Assembly: GCF_015493435.1 (NCBI RefSeq)
Contig: NZ_WGDD01000029.1
Location: forward strand, 160,661 to 224,660
Source of the DNA: Sulfurovum sp.
GTDB taxonomy: Bacteria > Campylobacterota > Campylobacteria > Campylobacterales > Sulfurovaceae
Length of the DNA stretch: 64,000 nucleotides
Reading direction: 5' to 3'
The notes under the pieces are model-generated. The model was not told the DNA's origin. It saw only the letters and a program-made list of their open reading frames with translations, and did not search any database. The translations under genes and the position numbers were made by a program. Shown here piece by piece: positions 1-8,382 of this stretch. Each line of letters begins with the position of its first letter. Position 1 is the first letter of the stretch.

Positions 1-44
1 AAGAAGGCGCGATGGAGAAGAAAAAAATCGAAGGATATTTTTAA
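1..44 (+). CDS. cysD: Sulfate adenylyltransferase small subunit, 3' end only
   Basis: The last 13 codons of a gene that begins before the window, ending EGAMEKKKIEGYF and TAA at 42-44. This is the usual CysD tail (a basic MEKKK run followed by GYF), and the next gene is cysN, its obligate partner. CysD makes APS from sulfate and ATP, driven by the CysN GTPase. The call rests on the tail and the context; no catalytic residues are visible. Confidence 0.75.
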   Translation, partial: EGAMEKKKIEGYF

Positions 45-75
45 AATGTTGGATCTTGAATGAAAGAGGTGCCGT

Positions 76-1542
76 ATGTCTGTAGACAATAAGACCTCTA
101 CTGATATAGAGGTTTATCTCAAAGAACACGAAAATAAAGACATGCTCCGCTTTCTGACCTGCGGATCGGTCGACGATGGCAAAAGTACATTGATCGGACG
201 GCTGCTGTATGACAGCAAGGTGATCTTCGAGGACCAGCTGGCGGCTGCCGAGAGTGAGAGCAAGAAGTACGGTACAACCGGAGAGAAGATCGATATGGCC
301 CTGCTGGTCGATGGGCTTCAGAGCGAGCGGGAGCAGGGGATCACCATTGATGTCGCTTACCGTTTTTTCGCCACCGACAAGCGTAAGTACATCATTGCCG
401 ATACCCCCGGCCATGAGCAATATACCCGTAATATGGTCACAGGTGCCAGCACCTCCGATGTTGCTATTATTTTGATCGATGCATGCAAGGGGATCCTCAC
501 CCAGACCCGCCGCCATACCTATATCGTCAACCTGCTGGGTATCCGCCACATTATTGTCGCTGTCAACAAGATGGATCTTGTCGATTTCGACGAGTCACGC
601 TTCAACGAGATCGAAACCGCCTACGCGCAAGAAGTACTCGACCGGTTACCAACGGCCAATAATCAAGGACCAACGACCTATTATATCCCCATGAGTGCCC
701 TCGATGGCGACAATGTTGTTGACAAAAGCAACCGCACTCCGTGGTACAAGGGAAAACCTCTCCTTGAACTTCTGGATACTATCGACCTTTGGAGCATGGA
801 GCCTAGGGTACGGAACACGGAACACTTCCGCTTCCCTGTCCAGTACGTCAACCGCCCCAATCTCGATTTCCGTGGCTTCTGTGGTACGATTGCTTTGGGA
901 AGCGTCGGCGTCGGCGATGAGATCACGGTGCTGCCGTCAGGGAAAATGACTAAAGTCAAAAGTATCATCAACGCCGGTAATATCACTGAAGCCAATCGCA
1001 ATGTTATGAGCAAAGAAGCTTTTGCCCCAATGGCTGTAACGATTACCACCGAGGACGAAGTCGATATCAGCCGTGGCGATATAATCGTGCACAGCCGCGA
1101 TCTGCCGCGCGTCTCAAATGCGCTCAAGGCGATGGTCGTCTGGATGGACGAAAAGCCGATGCAGCCGGGGCAGACATTTGACATCAAGTATGCTACAAGC
1201 ATGATGCCGGGTCATTTTGAGCATATCAACTACAAGGTTGATGTCAATACATACGAACGAGAAACGGTGAGCGAATTGCATCTAAACGATATCGCTTCAT
1301 GCAAGCTTGTACTTTCTCGCCCTGTCGCTGCCGACCGCTACATCGATAACCGCCAAACCGGTAGCTTCATTATCATCGACCGTATCACGAACAATACCGT
1401 GGGGGCGGGGATGATCGTCGATGTCGCGGCACGCGATGGTGAAACGATTACCGCGGGTACGCGCGAATATACCAAGGCGGAAAAGGCACTTAATGCCTAT
1501 ATTCGCGAGCACTTTCCGGAATGGAGGTGCAGGCCGTGTTGA
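76..1542 (+). CDS. cysN: Sulfate adenylyltransferase subunit 1 (GTPase)
   Basis: 488 aa, the usual length for CysN. It is an EF-Tu-like GTPase that couples GTP hydrolysis to APS formation by CysD. G1 is GSVDDGKSTLIGR (around residue 31), the switch region has EREQGITIDVAYRFF, G3 is DTPGHEQYTRNM and G4 is NKMDL; beta-barrel domains II and III follow. It starts 31 nt after the cysD stop and belongs to the cysD-cysN-kinase-cysC operon. The last residues (EHFPEWRCRPC) are unusual: another frame at the same place would read EW followed by VQAV, more like the family ending, so a small 3' frameshift is possible. Directly after the stop lies a short GATTCAGG tandem repeat (about 1557-1577). Confidence 0.95.
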   Translation: MSVDNKTSTDIEVYLKEHENKDMLRFLTCGSVDDGKSTLIGRLLYDSKVIFEDQLAAAESESKKYGTTGEKIDMALLVDGLQSEREQGITIDVAYRFFATDKRKYIIADTPGHEQYTRNMVTGASTSDVAIILIDACKGILTQTRRHTYIVNLLGIRHIIVAVNKMDLVDFDESRFNEIETAYAQEVLDRLPTANNQGPTTYYIPMSALDGDNVVDKSNRTPWYKGKPLLELLDTIDLWSMEPRVRNTEHFRFPVQYVNRPNLDFRGFCGTIALGSVGVGDEITVLPSGKMTKVKSIINAGNITEANRNVMSKEAFAPMAVTITTEDEVDISRGDIIVHSRDLPRVSNALKAMVVWMDEKPMQPGQTFDIKYATSMMPGHFEHINYKVDVNTYERETVSELHLNDIASCKLVLSRPVAADRYIDNRQTGSFIIIDRITNNTVGAGMIVDVAARDGETITAGTREYTKAEKALNAYIREHFPEWRCRPC

Positions 1543-1625
1543 GATCAGGGCTCAGGGTCCCGGATTCAGGATTCAGGCAAAGGAACATTGTCATTTTCCC
1601 GAACCCTAATTCAAAAGTCCTTTGA

Positions 1626-2324
1626 ATGTTTAAAGAGACGAACACCCGCTCCATCGTCAAGGGCATCAGCTGGCGTATTGTCGAAATGACGATGACGACG
1701 ATTATCATCGTCTATGTCTTTTTCGGTCGGCTCGATCTGGCGATTGCGGCGGGATTGCTTGAGATGGTACTCAAAGTGGGATTGTACTGGAGGAAAAAAA
1801 GGATCGAGCCGTTCAATTTTTGGTTCACTGGGCTGCCGCTCTCGGGCAAGACGACTATCACAGACAAGGTCTACGCTGAACTAGGAAAACTGCATATCCC
1901 CCTCGAGCGGATCGGCTCCAAGGATATCCGAGAACTGATCCCCGGCATTGGGTTCAGCCGCAAAGAGCGCAACCGTCATATGCACCGCATCGGCAACCTG
2001 ATCCGAACCCTGCAAAAAAACTCTATCTCTACCGTCGCTTCATTCGTTTCTCCCTACCGTGAATCACCTAAGGCGATCCGAGAGATGGTCAAAAACAACA
2101 TTATCGTCTATGTCAAAGCCGATATCGAAACCTGCAAGGCCCGTGATTACAAAGGGCTTTACGCCAAAGCCATGGCGGGCGAACTGCAGAATTTTTCAGA
2201 CATTAACGATGTTTACGAAGAGCCGCAGCACACCGAGATCGTGATGGATACGGATAGGATCAGCGCCAATGAAGCAGTGCAGATTATCGTCCAATATGTA
2301 GTAAAGAGGCATTATGTCAAATAA
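1626..2324 (+). CDS. DUF2061 membrane domain fused to an APS-kinase-like domain
   Basis: 232 aa in two parts. Residues 1-55 are a DUF2061 domain with a hydrophobic hairpin ([13 protein letters not shown], then TIIIVYVFF and [18 protein letters not shown]). Residues 62-232 are a CysC-like P-loop kinase with Walker [10 protein letters not shown]. The kinase half departs from true APS kinase: where CysC has [10 protein letters not shown] this protein has [11 protein letters not shown], and the second half of the core is less conserved. It overlaps cysC by 11 bp and follows cysN, so it is co-expressed with PAPS synthesis. It may be a membrane-tethered kinase of another small molecule or a regulator of CysC; the substrate cannot be told from the sequence. 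Confidence 0.8.
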   Translation: MFKETNTRSIVKGISWRIVEMTMTTIIIVYVFFGRLDLAIAAGLLEMVLKVGLYWRKKRIEPFNFWFTGLPLSGKTTITDKVYAELGKLHIPLERIGSKDIRELIPGIGFSRKERNRHMHRIGNLIRTLQKNSISTVASFVSPYRESPKAIREMVKNNIIVYVKADIETCKARDYKGLYAKAMAGELQNFSDINDVYEEPQHTEIVMDTDRISANEAVQIIVQYVVKRHYVK

Positions 2325-2916
2325 GAATATCGTCTGGCATGACCATCATGTCAGCAAACAGGAGCGCTCGACAATCAAAGGTCAACAACCATGCATTCTC
2401 TGGTTTACGGGACTGAGCGGATCGGGCAAAAGTACCGTTGCCAACGCGGTCGAAACGAAACTTTTGCAGTTACAAAAGCACACCTACCTGCTTGACGGCG
2501 ACAATATTCGCCATGGACTGAACAAAGGACTCGGTTTTTCCAAGGAAGACCGCATTGAGAATATCCGTCGTATCGGGGAAGTGGCCAAGCTTTTTGTCGA
2601 TGCCGGGACGATCGTGCTGACAGCGTTTATTGCGCCGTTTCAAAGCAACCGAAATTGGGTACGAAAGCTTCTAAAAGACGGCGAGTTTATCGAGATCTTT
2701 GTCGATACACCGCTGGCAATCTGCGAGCAGCGCGACCCAAAAGGACTCTACAAAAAAGCCCGCGCCGGCGAGATACTGAACTTCACGGGAATCGATTCGC
2801 CCTACGAAGTGCCGAAAAACCCCGAGATCCATATCGTTAACCATGACATCTCTGTCGAAAATGCCGCACAACAGGTCATGGATTACTTAAAAACAAAAGG
2901 ATATCTCAATGCTTGA
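2314..2916 (+). CDS. cysC: Adenylylsulfate (APS) kinase
   Basis: 200 aa, full length. It phosphorylates APS to PAPS, the sulfonate donor for sulfotransferases and for assimilatory reduction. Walker A is GLSGSGKST (around residue 34), followed by [21 protein letters not shown], the APS-binding arginines, and the lid segment with [14 protein letters not shown] and [11 protein letters not shown]. It overlaps the upstream fusion gene by 11 bp. Its product is the co-substrate of the intact sulfotransferase 2.2 kb downstream on the other strand, so the operon may serve surface-polymer sulfation. Confidence 0.96.
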   Translation: MSNKNIVWHDHHVSKQERSTIKGQQPCILWFTGLSGSGKSTVANAVETKLLQLQKHTYLLDGDNIRHGLNKGLGFSKEDRIENIRRIGEVAKLFVDAGTIVLTAFIAPFQSNRNWVRKLLKDGEFIEIFVDTPLAICEQRDPKGLYKKARAGEILNFTGIDSPYEVPKNPEIHIVNHDISVENAAQQVMDYLKTKGYLNA

Positions 2917-3749
2917 AAAGATCGATATCTTACTGCCGGTATACGATAGAAAACAGACAGACCGTGCAACAATACTGCATGTTTTCAATGAAACAATACA
3001 CTTATCATACGCCTGCTGCACCCGTTTCAAATTTTCCGTATCAAGTGTAATTTCGACATAATCACTTTTCCCCCGCTCAACTTTCCCCAAGCGGATTTTG
3101 TCAGAAGGGTCGCCATAACCTTTTCCCCCATATACTTAAAAAGATGATATTCGGATGAAAAAGACTGATCCAAACCCAGAAACTACTGTACAGACTGAAG
3201 AACTGTTTCCGAATCATCCATGATTAAATTTGCATCGACAAATAGTGCACGCTTTTCTAACATTTGTGCTATTCCTACAAGATGGTGAAGCTGATCGCAG
3301 TAATAATCAACCACCTCATCCTCACACATGGGCTTCTTTGTTTTTGTTAGGTTTTTTCCCATATGTAAGATACTTCGGATCGTTGCTTCCGGAGATCTAA
3401 CGATAATAATGACATACACATCCGGCCGAAACAGTATTTTTTTGCCACTACAACAATACGGATAATACAGCACTTTGTTTAGCAAAAATTGGTGCTGTTC
3501 AGGACAGAGTCCTTCCTGTTCAAGACGCAAAAACAGATGCCACAGGTCTATCTATCCAGTATAGGCCTGTGCATTTCCGCATATTGCTTTATGCGAACCG
3601 AGCAAATGTGAAAAAAGTGTCGAGTAACTACGCATATGCCCTAGAAGCAAAAGGTATTTTTTTCTTTTCCACATTGCCGGTTTCATTGCAAACTTTATTG
3701 CCGTTCCAAAAGTTCTCATCATCACTTTTCTCTGTATTACAACAAACAT
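2887..3749 (-). pseudogene. Sulfotransferase, inactivated by two TAG stops and one frameshift
   Basis: Read on the minus strand, one open frame from 3749 contains a PAPS-binding-like loop (LLLLGHMRSYSTLFSHLLG), an in-frame TAG at 3554-3552, the middle of the protein including VYVIIIVRSPEATIRSI (3'-phosphate-binding-like RSP segment), a second in-frame TAG at 3185-3183, then FLGLDQSFSSEYHLFKYMG. At the run of five G (complement of 3125-3129) the frame shifts, and the C-terminus continues as GYGDPSDKIRLGKVERGKSD to about 2980. The three pieces join in the right order as one sulfotransferase of about 260 aa. It lies opposite to cysC, whose 3' end it overlaps. It would have used PAPS to sulfonate a polysaccharide or similar acceptor. 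Confidence 0.85.
2909..3061 (+). pseudogene. Possible 5' stump of the gene that once followed cysC
   Basis: An ATG overlaps the cysC stop (AATGCTTGA), the usual spacing of a translationally coupled next gene. The first 14 or so residues ([14 protein letters not shown]) look like a genuine start; the remaining 36 codons run antisense through the 3' end of the dead sulfotransferase gene and look like noise. I infer that the original downstream gene was cut off when the flanking DNA was rearranged. The identity of that gene is not recognisable. Confidence 0.35.
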
Positions 3750-3944
3750 TTGAACCCTCTGAAAAATCCAAAGAATTCATCTAACTTCAAATATTATAGC
3801 ATCTAACTCAACTTTCGCACATAGATTCCAATAAAATAATGAAGGCTTTTTTATAGAACTTGACAATGATACTGAATATGCACTAAAAAATATATAAAAA
3901 ACCAATTCTCTCAGTTCTTAGAGAGATTAAGGTTGAAACTATTC

Positions 3945-4285
3945 TCAAGCAAAGTAATTTTTGTCCAGCTCTTTTATTCTCCATATGTTGTGCTCCGCTC
4001 TAAAGCCCAAAAGTGACAGCATCTGAATTTCTACACTGTTTCCACTACATCCCATCCACTCTAACATCCCCGTTTCAATTCAACATTGTTGAAAAACTGT
4101 TCATCCTTTTGTATCCAGCTAACCTGCTTATGATAAGTGCGATAGGGAAGAAGTACTTTCTGAATATTGGCAAATGTATGCGAAAGAATATCTTCAATCG
4201 CCTCGGCAACATGCGCTTCCACATTGTATACTGGTATGACAACAGAGATGGCAGGAGTATTTTTTATCAGTACTTCCCCAAACAT
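3945..4285 (-). pseudogene. Truncated family 2 glycosyltransferase joined to an unrelated tail
   Basis: The start ATG at 4285 lies inside the end of the GT14 gene. The first 40 residues are a clear GT2 N-terminus (ISVVIPVYNVEAHVAEAIEDI, then LSHTFANI), but the DDGSTD that must follow is missing. Instead the frame runs into KVLLPYRTYHKQVSWIQKDE and stops at 4061. A neighbouring frame continues as MLEWMGCSGNSVEIQMLSLL and further to a TGA at 3947-3945, and looks coding. I read this as an internal deletion that fused the start of a GT2 gene to the end of another gene, followed by a frameshift. It cannot be a working glycosyltransferase. Confidence 0.65.
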
Positions 4286-5172
4286 CGGTCGATTTTCTGA
4301 AGCAGTATCGCTGATGACTCTTCATCGAATTTTCGTGCGAACAATGCCTCAGAGCGGTAAAGTTTTTCATAATCATCTTCTGTCAATATCTTTGGCGATC
4401 TTCCGTCATTGGAACATAAACACCAATCAATATAATGAGCACCGAACAGGGTCGGATCCATCAGTTGCCTGGCTTCAAAATCATGTGAAATCCTATCGGC
4501 GAAAGGAGTACTTTTAAGCATAGAAGCAAAAAAAATCTCATCCGGGCAATTAACATAACGATGGAACTGCGTATATGCCGGATTTTTTTCAAGAAAATCC
4601 AATATAAAACTTATGGCCCTACGCGAGAGCGCCCACCACTGCGAACCATGATACAAAGCGATGCCGTCATATGGCCTGCGATGGAACCTTCCTGAAAGAC
4701 GAAACGATTTCAATATAGGATTGTCCGGAAAGAAAAAATGCTCTATATTATGCGAGTGCGTGTCGCTTTGATGATCTGAAAGCATACGGTCAATACGTAT
4801 GTATTCAATATCTTCTGCCAAAGCAGTACGCATATCTGCTTGCGATTTTAACAGATAATCCGACCCGCTCAACAGGCAAAAACGTCCGAACTGCAGAGGA
4901 GATTGCCATGCCGTTTCGACCAGCCGCAATGTCGCTTTAAGCATATTGAAGCCACCCCAATTGATCTTGAACCGATTCCTGTCTGTCAAAAAGTGAACGT
5001 TTTCACCTTTAACAGTTGCTTTTTTTCGAAACCAACTGAGGTCAGTCTGTTTATCGACATGGATGAAAAAATGGTGGCGGGGATCATCCAGCATCCGAAC
5101 TAGACGTCCTGTGTGTTCCGGCTGATGATGCGCCAAAAGCAAAAACGCGATCGTCATTTCATTATTGGTCAT
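4267..5172 (-). CDS. GT14 family (core-2/I-branching) beta-glycosyltransferase
   Basis: About 301 aa. It matches the Branch family (GT14): IAFLLLAHHQPEHTGRLVRM at the start, HHFFIHVDKQTDLSWF, INWGGFNMLKATLRLVETA, FCLLSGSDYLLKS, YHGSQWWALSRRAISFIL and CPDEIFFASMLKSTPFADRI. These enzymes add GlcNAc or xylose from UDP-sugars to a growing glycan. I chose the ATG at 5172 (MTNNEMTIAF), which overlaps the end of the sulfotransferase gene by 11 bp; the ATG at 5157 is an alternative. With the sulfotransferase it forms a small glycan-modification operon, probably for a surface polysaccharide. Family assignment is firm; acceptor and linkage are unknown. Confidence 0.85.
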   Translation of the reverse strand: MTNNEMTIAFLLLAHHQPEHTGRLVRMLDDPRHHFFIHVDKQTDLSWFRKKATVKGENVHFLTDRNRFKINWGGFNMLKATLRLVETAWQSPLQFGRFCLLSGSDYLLKSQADMRTALAEDIEYIRIDRMLSDHQSDTHSHNIEHFFFPDNPILKSFRLSGRFHRRPYDGIALYHGSQWWALSRRAISFILDFLEKNPAYTQFHRYVNCPDEIFFASMLKSTPFADRISHDFEARQLMDPTLFGAHYIDWCLCSNDGRSPKILTEDDYEKLYRSEALFARKFDEESSAILLQKIDRCLGKY

Positions 5173-6160
5173 GGCAACGCTTTTCGAACAGGATCCGAAG
5201 CATTTCGGAATGTGGCAGGCCATTGGCATCATAAAGTTCATCTAGACCAAACGTTTCTAAAATGTGACGGCCTTTTTCCAGTACGTCCGGCTGTATCTCG
5301 TTTTTCCAACTCTCAATAGGCGACATTCCACGCATAAAAGTACTTGTTTTACCAGACACTTTGCTTAGCTTTTTTAGCTGCTGCATAACGGTGTCAGCTA
5401 TTTCCGTCACAGGCTCATCCTGCAAAAAGGTGAAAAGGTTTTTCAACTCCGTCTCTGGATGCATATAAAGCTCTTCATAAAAGACAATATAAACATCTTT
5501 TTCCTGAAACTGCCGAAAAAAGACATAGTGGACAATAGACCATATCAGAATCTGTTTCAATATATAATCGTCTTCACATGCTTCAATTATCGCCACGAAA
5601 GGGGACAGATGATCTTCGACTAATTCTCTGTTCTCCAAAAATGCTGTGGGCTCTGTCATCCAGTGCCAACCGCGCTTGTGGTATTTCGACAATGCAACAG
5701 CAAATGGATTGCGTATCAGCAGAACGACTTTAATATCAGGCCGGTCATGTTTGACTTTCGCTGCAAGCAGCGTTGCAAAAATATCTTTCACTAACAGTCC
5801 ACGATACCAATACCCTGTATTATCCTCATTAACCCGGTCATCCAGTACCCGTCCACTGAACACCTTATCGATCACCGAATCCAATGGATTCTTTTCATCA
5901 TGGCAGCGAATATAATGATGCATTTGAAAAGGTGGCCTCAGTCTCCACGGATGAAACGGTTCGAACAGCTCACGATATCGTTTATCCCAGTTGATCAGGT
6001 TTGACACCCATGTTGTTCCGCTTCTACCATCACCGATTAACCAGACAGTGCGACAATAATTTCCGAAAATTCCATTGAGCAAAAATGTTACTTTTCTCAA
6101 ATGCTTTCTTAGTGAAAAAACATTCATGCCGGATAATGGGAACAGGCTACTTTTATCCAT
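5162..6160 (-). CDS. PAPS-dependent sulfotransferase
   Basis: 332 aa from the ATG at 6160. The 5'-phosphosulfate loop is WLIGDGRSGTTWVSNLINW (around residues 40-58) and the 3'-phosphate site is KVVLLIRNPFAVALSKYHK (around 145-163). This is a carbohydrate-type bacterial sulfotransferase and would use the PAPS made by cysDNC at the start of the window. The first 11 residues (MDKSSLFPLSG) are encoded by the end of the neighbouring dead transposon, including its inverted repeat, so the ancestral start may be the ATG at 6127 (MNVFSLRK). A good GAGAGGAAG Shine-Dalgarno precedes 6160, also transposon-derived. Its 3' end overlaps the GT14 gene. Confidence 0.88.
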   Translation of the reverse strand: MDKSSLFPLSGMNVFSLRKHLRKVTFLLNGIFGNYCRTVWLIGDGRSGTTWVSNLINWDKRYRELFEPFHPWRLRPPFQMHHYIRCHDEKNPLDSVIDKVFSGRVLDDRVNEDNTGYWYRGLLVKDIFATLLAAKVKHDRPDIKVVLLIRNPFAVALSKYHKRGWHWMTEPTAFLENRELVEDHLSPFVAIIEACEDDYILKQILIWSIVHYVFFRQFQEKDVYIVFYEELYMHPETELKNLFTFLQDEPVTEIADTVMQQLKKLSKVSGKTSTFMRGMSPIESWKNEIQPDVLEKGRHILETFGLDELYDANGLPHSEMLRILFEKRCHDQ

Positions 6161-6767
6161 CTTTCCTAGATCTTCCTCTCTGATTTAGTATAAATAGCAT
6201 ACCATATTTGATGGCAATTTCTACTTGCCACTTCTCATTACCTAGTGGAGTCTGTCTATTAACTGAGTTACGTATAATGTGTAACTCTCTTTCTATCAAC
6301 GAACCATAATCCCAGTCTCGAGCATGTTTTACACGTTTTGCTCTTAAAGCATTGGCTTCTATATATCATAATAAGTGCGAGATAGTAACCCTCTTTTTCT
6401 ACCATGAAGCTTTTATTATATCCTCCTTGCCAGCTATGTCCTGAGGTTTTATTTTTCTTATGATAGTAACGTACATGCGAAATCATCACTCATTGCATCA
6501 GTCTACTGATTAGACTATTTACTTCTTTAGATATACGGCAGTAGGCATGTATCTTTACATTTTCTCTTTTACTTGCTTTTTCAAGCAATTCAAGAAAATA
6601 TTCATAATCTTCCCTATCATCAAAGACTTGCATTCACATATTTCCTCTATTGACACTATGGTAAACACCTCCTGCTGTCTCTCCTCTTGGTATACGTAGC
6701 ATTTTGCATCCTTTACTTTGGGGGGGGAACACCATAGCAAAAGTTAAAGAAAAAGTAGCCTGTCCCC
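6138..6767. mobile_element. Remnant IS200-like/REP-associated transposon with inverted ends
   Basis: A dead transposase gene is bounded by an inverted repeat: GGGAACAGGCTACTTTTA at 6138-6155 and AAAAAGTAGCCTGTCCCC at 6750-6767, whose inner AAAAGTAGCCTGT parts are perfect complements. The pair frames the transposase exactly, so I take it as the element's ends. The left end now encodes the start of the sulfotransferase gene. Confidence 0.7.
6153..6702 (-). pseudogene. REP-associated tyrosine transposase (Y1_Tnp/RAYT), inactivated
   Basis: From the ATG at 6702 the frame reads MLRIPRGETAGGVYHSVNRG, stops at TGA 6636-6634, continues with VFDDREDYEYFLELLEKASK and RENVKIHAYC, and stops again at TGA 6492-6490, where the family has Trp (LMQW). 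After it come HVRYYHKKNKTSGHSWQGGY and FMVEKEGYYLALI; a frameshift near 6360 leads into EANALRAKRVKHARDWDYGS, SVNRQTPLGNEKWQ and the terminal LNQRGRSRK before TAA at 6155-6153. The catalytic HUH motif normally following AYC (NHxH) has been deleted. Such transposases mobilise REP palindromes. Confidence 0.85.
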
Positions 6768-6811
6768 TTTATTTTTGTCCCCTTTATTTTCCTTTATTTT
6801 TTGACAATATA

Positions 6812-6832
6812 GGCAAAGTTCGAACCTTTGCC
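6812..6832 (-). terminator. Hairpin downstream of nnr
   Basis: GGCAAAG and CTTTGCC (7-bp arms) around a TTCGAA core. On the minus strand it follows the nnr stop by about 60 nt and is followed by an AT-rich stretch (TATATTGTCAAAAAATAAA) without a clean T-run, so it is a probable rather than certain intrinsic terminator. Confidence 0.45.
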
Positions 6833-6881
6833 GCTGAACAGTACGGCTATTTTTTTCATGATGCTATTGTATCCAATCCCC

Positions 6882-6899
6882 GGTTACAGCGTCCCTACA
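6882..6899 (-). repeat. Degenerate REP half-element at the 3' end of nnr
   Basis: On the minus strand it reads TGTAGGGACGCTGTAACC, a variant of the GTAGGGTGC repeats found elsewhere in the window. The TAG inside it is the nnr stop codon. Confidence 0.45.
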
Positions 6900-8304
6900 G
6901 CGCTTCAAGTTTTTCTATTTCTGCCATAATATCTGTCGGAAGCATTGCATAGGAAGCACCCGGATATCTCTCTGAGGCGATCGTCAGTGCCAAGGAAGCC
7001 TGTATGGCAGCATCTACTCCGGTATAACCCTGGGCAAGCAGAGAAACAATCAGACCCGAGAGTACATCTCCGCTGCCTCCTTTGCTCAGTTTTGCATTGC
7101 CAAGAGGATTGATATAGCATTTTTCCTCCTGCATGACAAGCGTATTGGCACCTTTTAGAAGGAGCGTGACATGGGGGTACTTTGCATTGAATTTTTGTAC
7201 GGTGCCGAAACGGTCTCTCTGAATTTGGGAAACCGTTAACACTTCTCCCGTCAGCCGCTCCCATAACGCACTGAATTCTTTGGGATGCGGCGTAATGACG
7301 ATCTCCCTCTCTTTTTGTTCCAGGATCGACAACAGTACTGTCGAATAGAAACTGTCTGCATCCAAAACAATGGGAAGATGGCTCTGCACCACACAGTCTT
7401 GAAGGAATTCACCCTCAAAATGATTCCCCAGGCCCATACCTACGGCAAGTGCCGTACAGTTTTTCGGCACGACCGTGGCATGCATAAGATATGGAGGAGG
7501 CGTGACCTTCTGATGTACTATCAGTGTTGTCAGCCCTGCGCCGAATCTGCTGGCTGCGGTACCCGCAATAATCCCGGCACCTTCTTTTTCTCCGCAGAAA
7601 ATACCTGCATGGCCAAAATCTCCTTTATGGGCAGCACGTACTGTTCTCGTTGGCAGTTTCATATCGGAAGCTTCAAGCACAAAGGTATTGCTCTCATCTT
7701 CATAGTGTTCGGAACTCACACCAAGATCGACACGCAGCACTTCACCTATATCATCTTTGCTTTCATCTACGTAGAGCAATGCTTTCAGTGCACCCATGGT
7801 CACAGTCAGATCTGCATGAAAAGCAAAAGGAGACAGCAAGCCGTTCTTATCTACTCCGGTCGGAATGTCACAGGCGATCTTGAAACCTTTCAGGCTGTTC
7901 ATTTTATGCACTGTTTTCTGTGTCTTTTCATCCATCGCCCTATTCAGCCCTGCCCCGAAAATGGCATCGACGATCACATCGGCATCCCGCAGCTCCTTCG
8001 TTACCGTCAGTCCCAGGGCTTCTGCTCTTTGAAGCTGCAGTTTTGCCATTTCGGACTTGACAGCAAAAGGCAAAGCCAAGGTGACAGCATAGGCACCGTA
8101 AAGCTGGCGTCCAAGAGCGATACCGTCCGCTCCGTTGTTCCCCGCACCTGAAACGATCAGCACGGAAGCACCCTTTTCAAAATGCCTTTTAATGTAAGCG
8201 GCCATACCTTCCGCCGCATGTTCCATCAAAATATCTTCCGTCAGTCCATACTGTTCATAACAGCGCTTGTCCAACGCGTAACAAGAGTTAAATACTTTCT
8301 GCAT
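6895..8304 (-). CDS. nnr: Bifunctional NAD(P)HX epimerase / ADP-dependent NAD(P)HX dehydratase
   Basis: 469 aa from the ATG at 8304, preceded by GGAGGA; the longer GTG start would put the Shine-Dalgarno inside the gene. It repairs hydrated NADH and NADPH. The N-terminal YjeF epimerase domain (about 1-215) has VLIVSGAGNNGADGIALGR and VDAIFGAGLNR. The C-terminal carbohydrate-kinase-like dehydratase domain has THKGDFGHAGIFCG-like, AVGMGLGNHF, ITPHPKEFSAL, LLKGANTLV and the catalytic NAKLSKGGSGDVLSGLIVSL. It is a single gene. The TAG stop lies in a REP-like repeat. Confidence 0.95.
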   Translation of the reverse strand: MQKVFNSCYALDKRCYEQYGLTEDILMEHAAEGMAAYIKRHFEKGASVLIVSGAGNNGADGIALGRQLYGAYAVTLALPFAVKSEMAKLQLQRAEALGLTVTKELRDADVIVDAIFGAGLNRAMDEKTQKTVHKMNSLKGFKIACDIPTGVDKNGLLSPFAFHADLTVTMGALKALLYVDESKDDIGEVLRVDLGVSSEHYEDESNTFVLEASDMKLPTRTVRAAHKGDFGHAGIFCGEKEGAGIIAGTAASRFGAGLTTLIVHQKVTPPPYLMHATVVPKNCTALAVGMGLGNHFEGEFLQDCVVQSHLPIVLDADSFYSTVLLSILEQKEREIVITPHPKEFSALWERLTGEVLTVSQIQRDRFGTVQKFNAKYPHVTLLLKGANTLVMQEEKCYINPLGNAKLSKGGSGDVLSGLIVSLLAQGYTGVDAAIQASLALTIASERYPGASYAMLPTDIMAEIEKLEAL

Positions 8305-8344
8305 TGCTGATTCCTCCACTAAGGTTTTCTTTTTTTATCTTACC

Positions 8345-8365
8345 ATAAATTTATTTCGATATAAT
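8345..8365 (+). promoter_or_regulatory. Promoter of rpsU
   Basis: TATAAT at 8360-8365 in the context TTATTTCGATATAATCC; no -35 box, as is usual in Campylobacterota. The same TTATTTCGATAnAAT context occurs before gyrB. Confidence 0.6.
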
Positions 8366-8382
8366 CCGCTTCATATTTATTG

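Noticed and set aside
3183..3554. In-frame TAG codons of the sulfotransferase as amber suppression or pyrrolysine/readthrough
   Set aside because: The same gene also has a frameshift and a disturbed 3' end, and normal genes in the window end with TAG, so decay is the simpler explanation.
7285..8151. A 288-codon open frame on the plus strand
   Set aside because: It lies wholly antisense to nnr, whose catalytic motifs are intact; composition is rich in Cys, His and Arg as shadows are.
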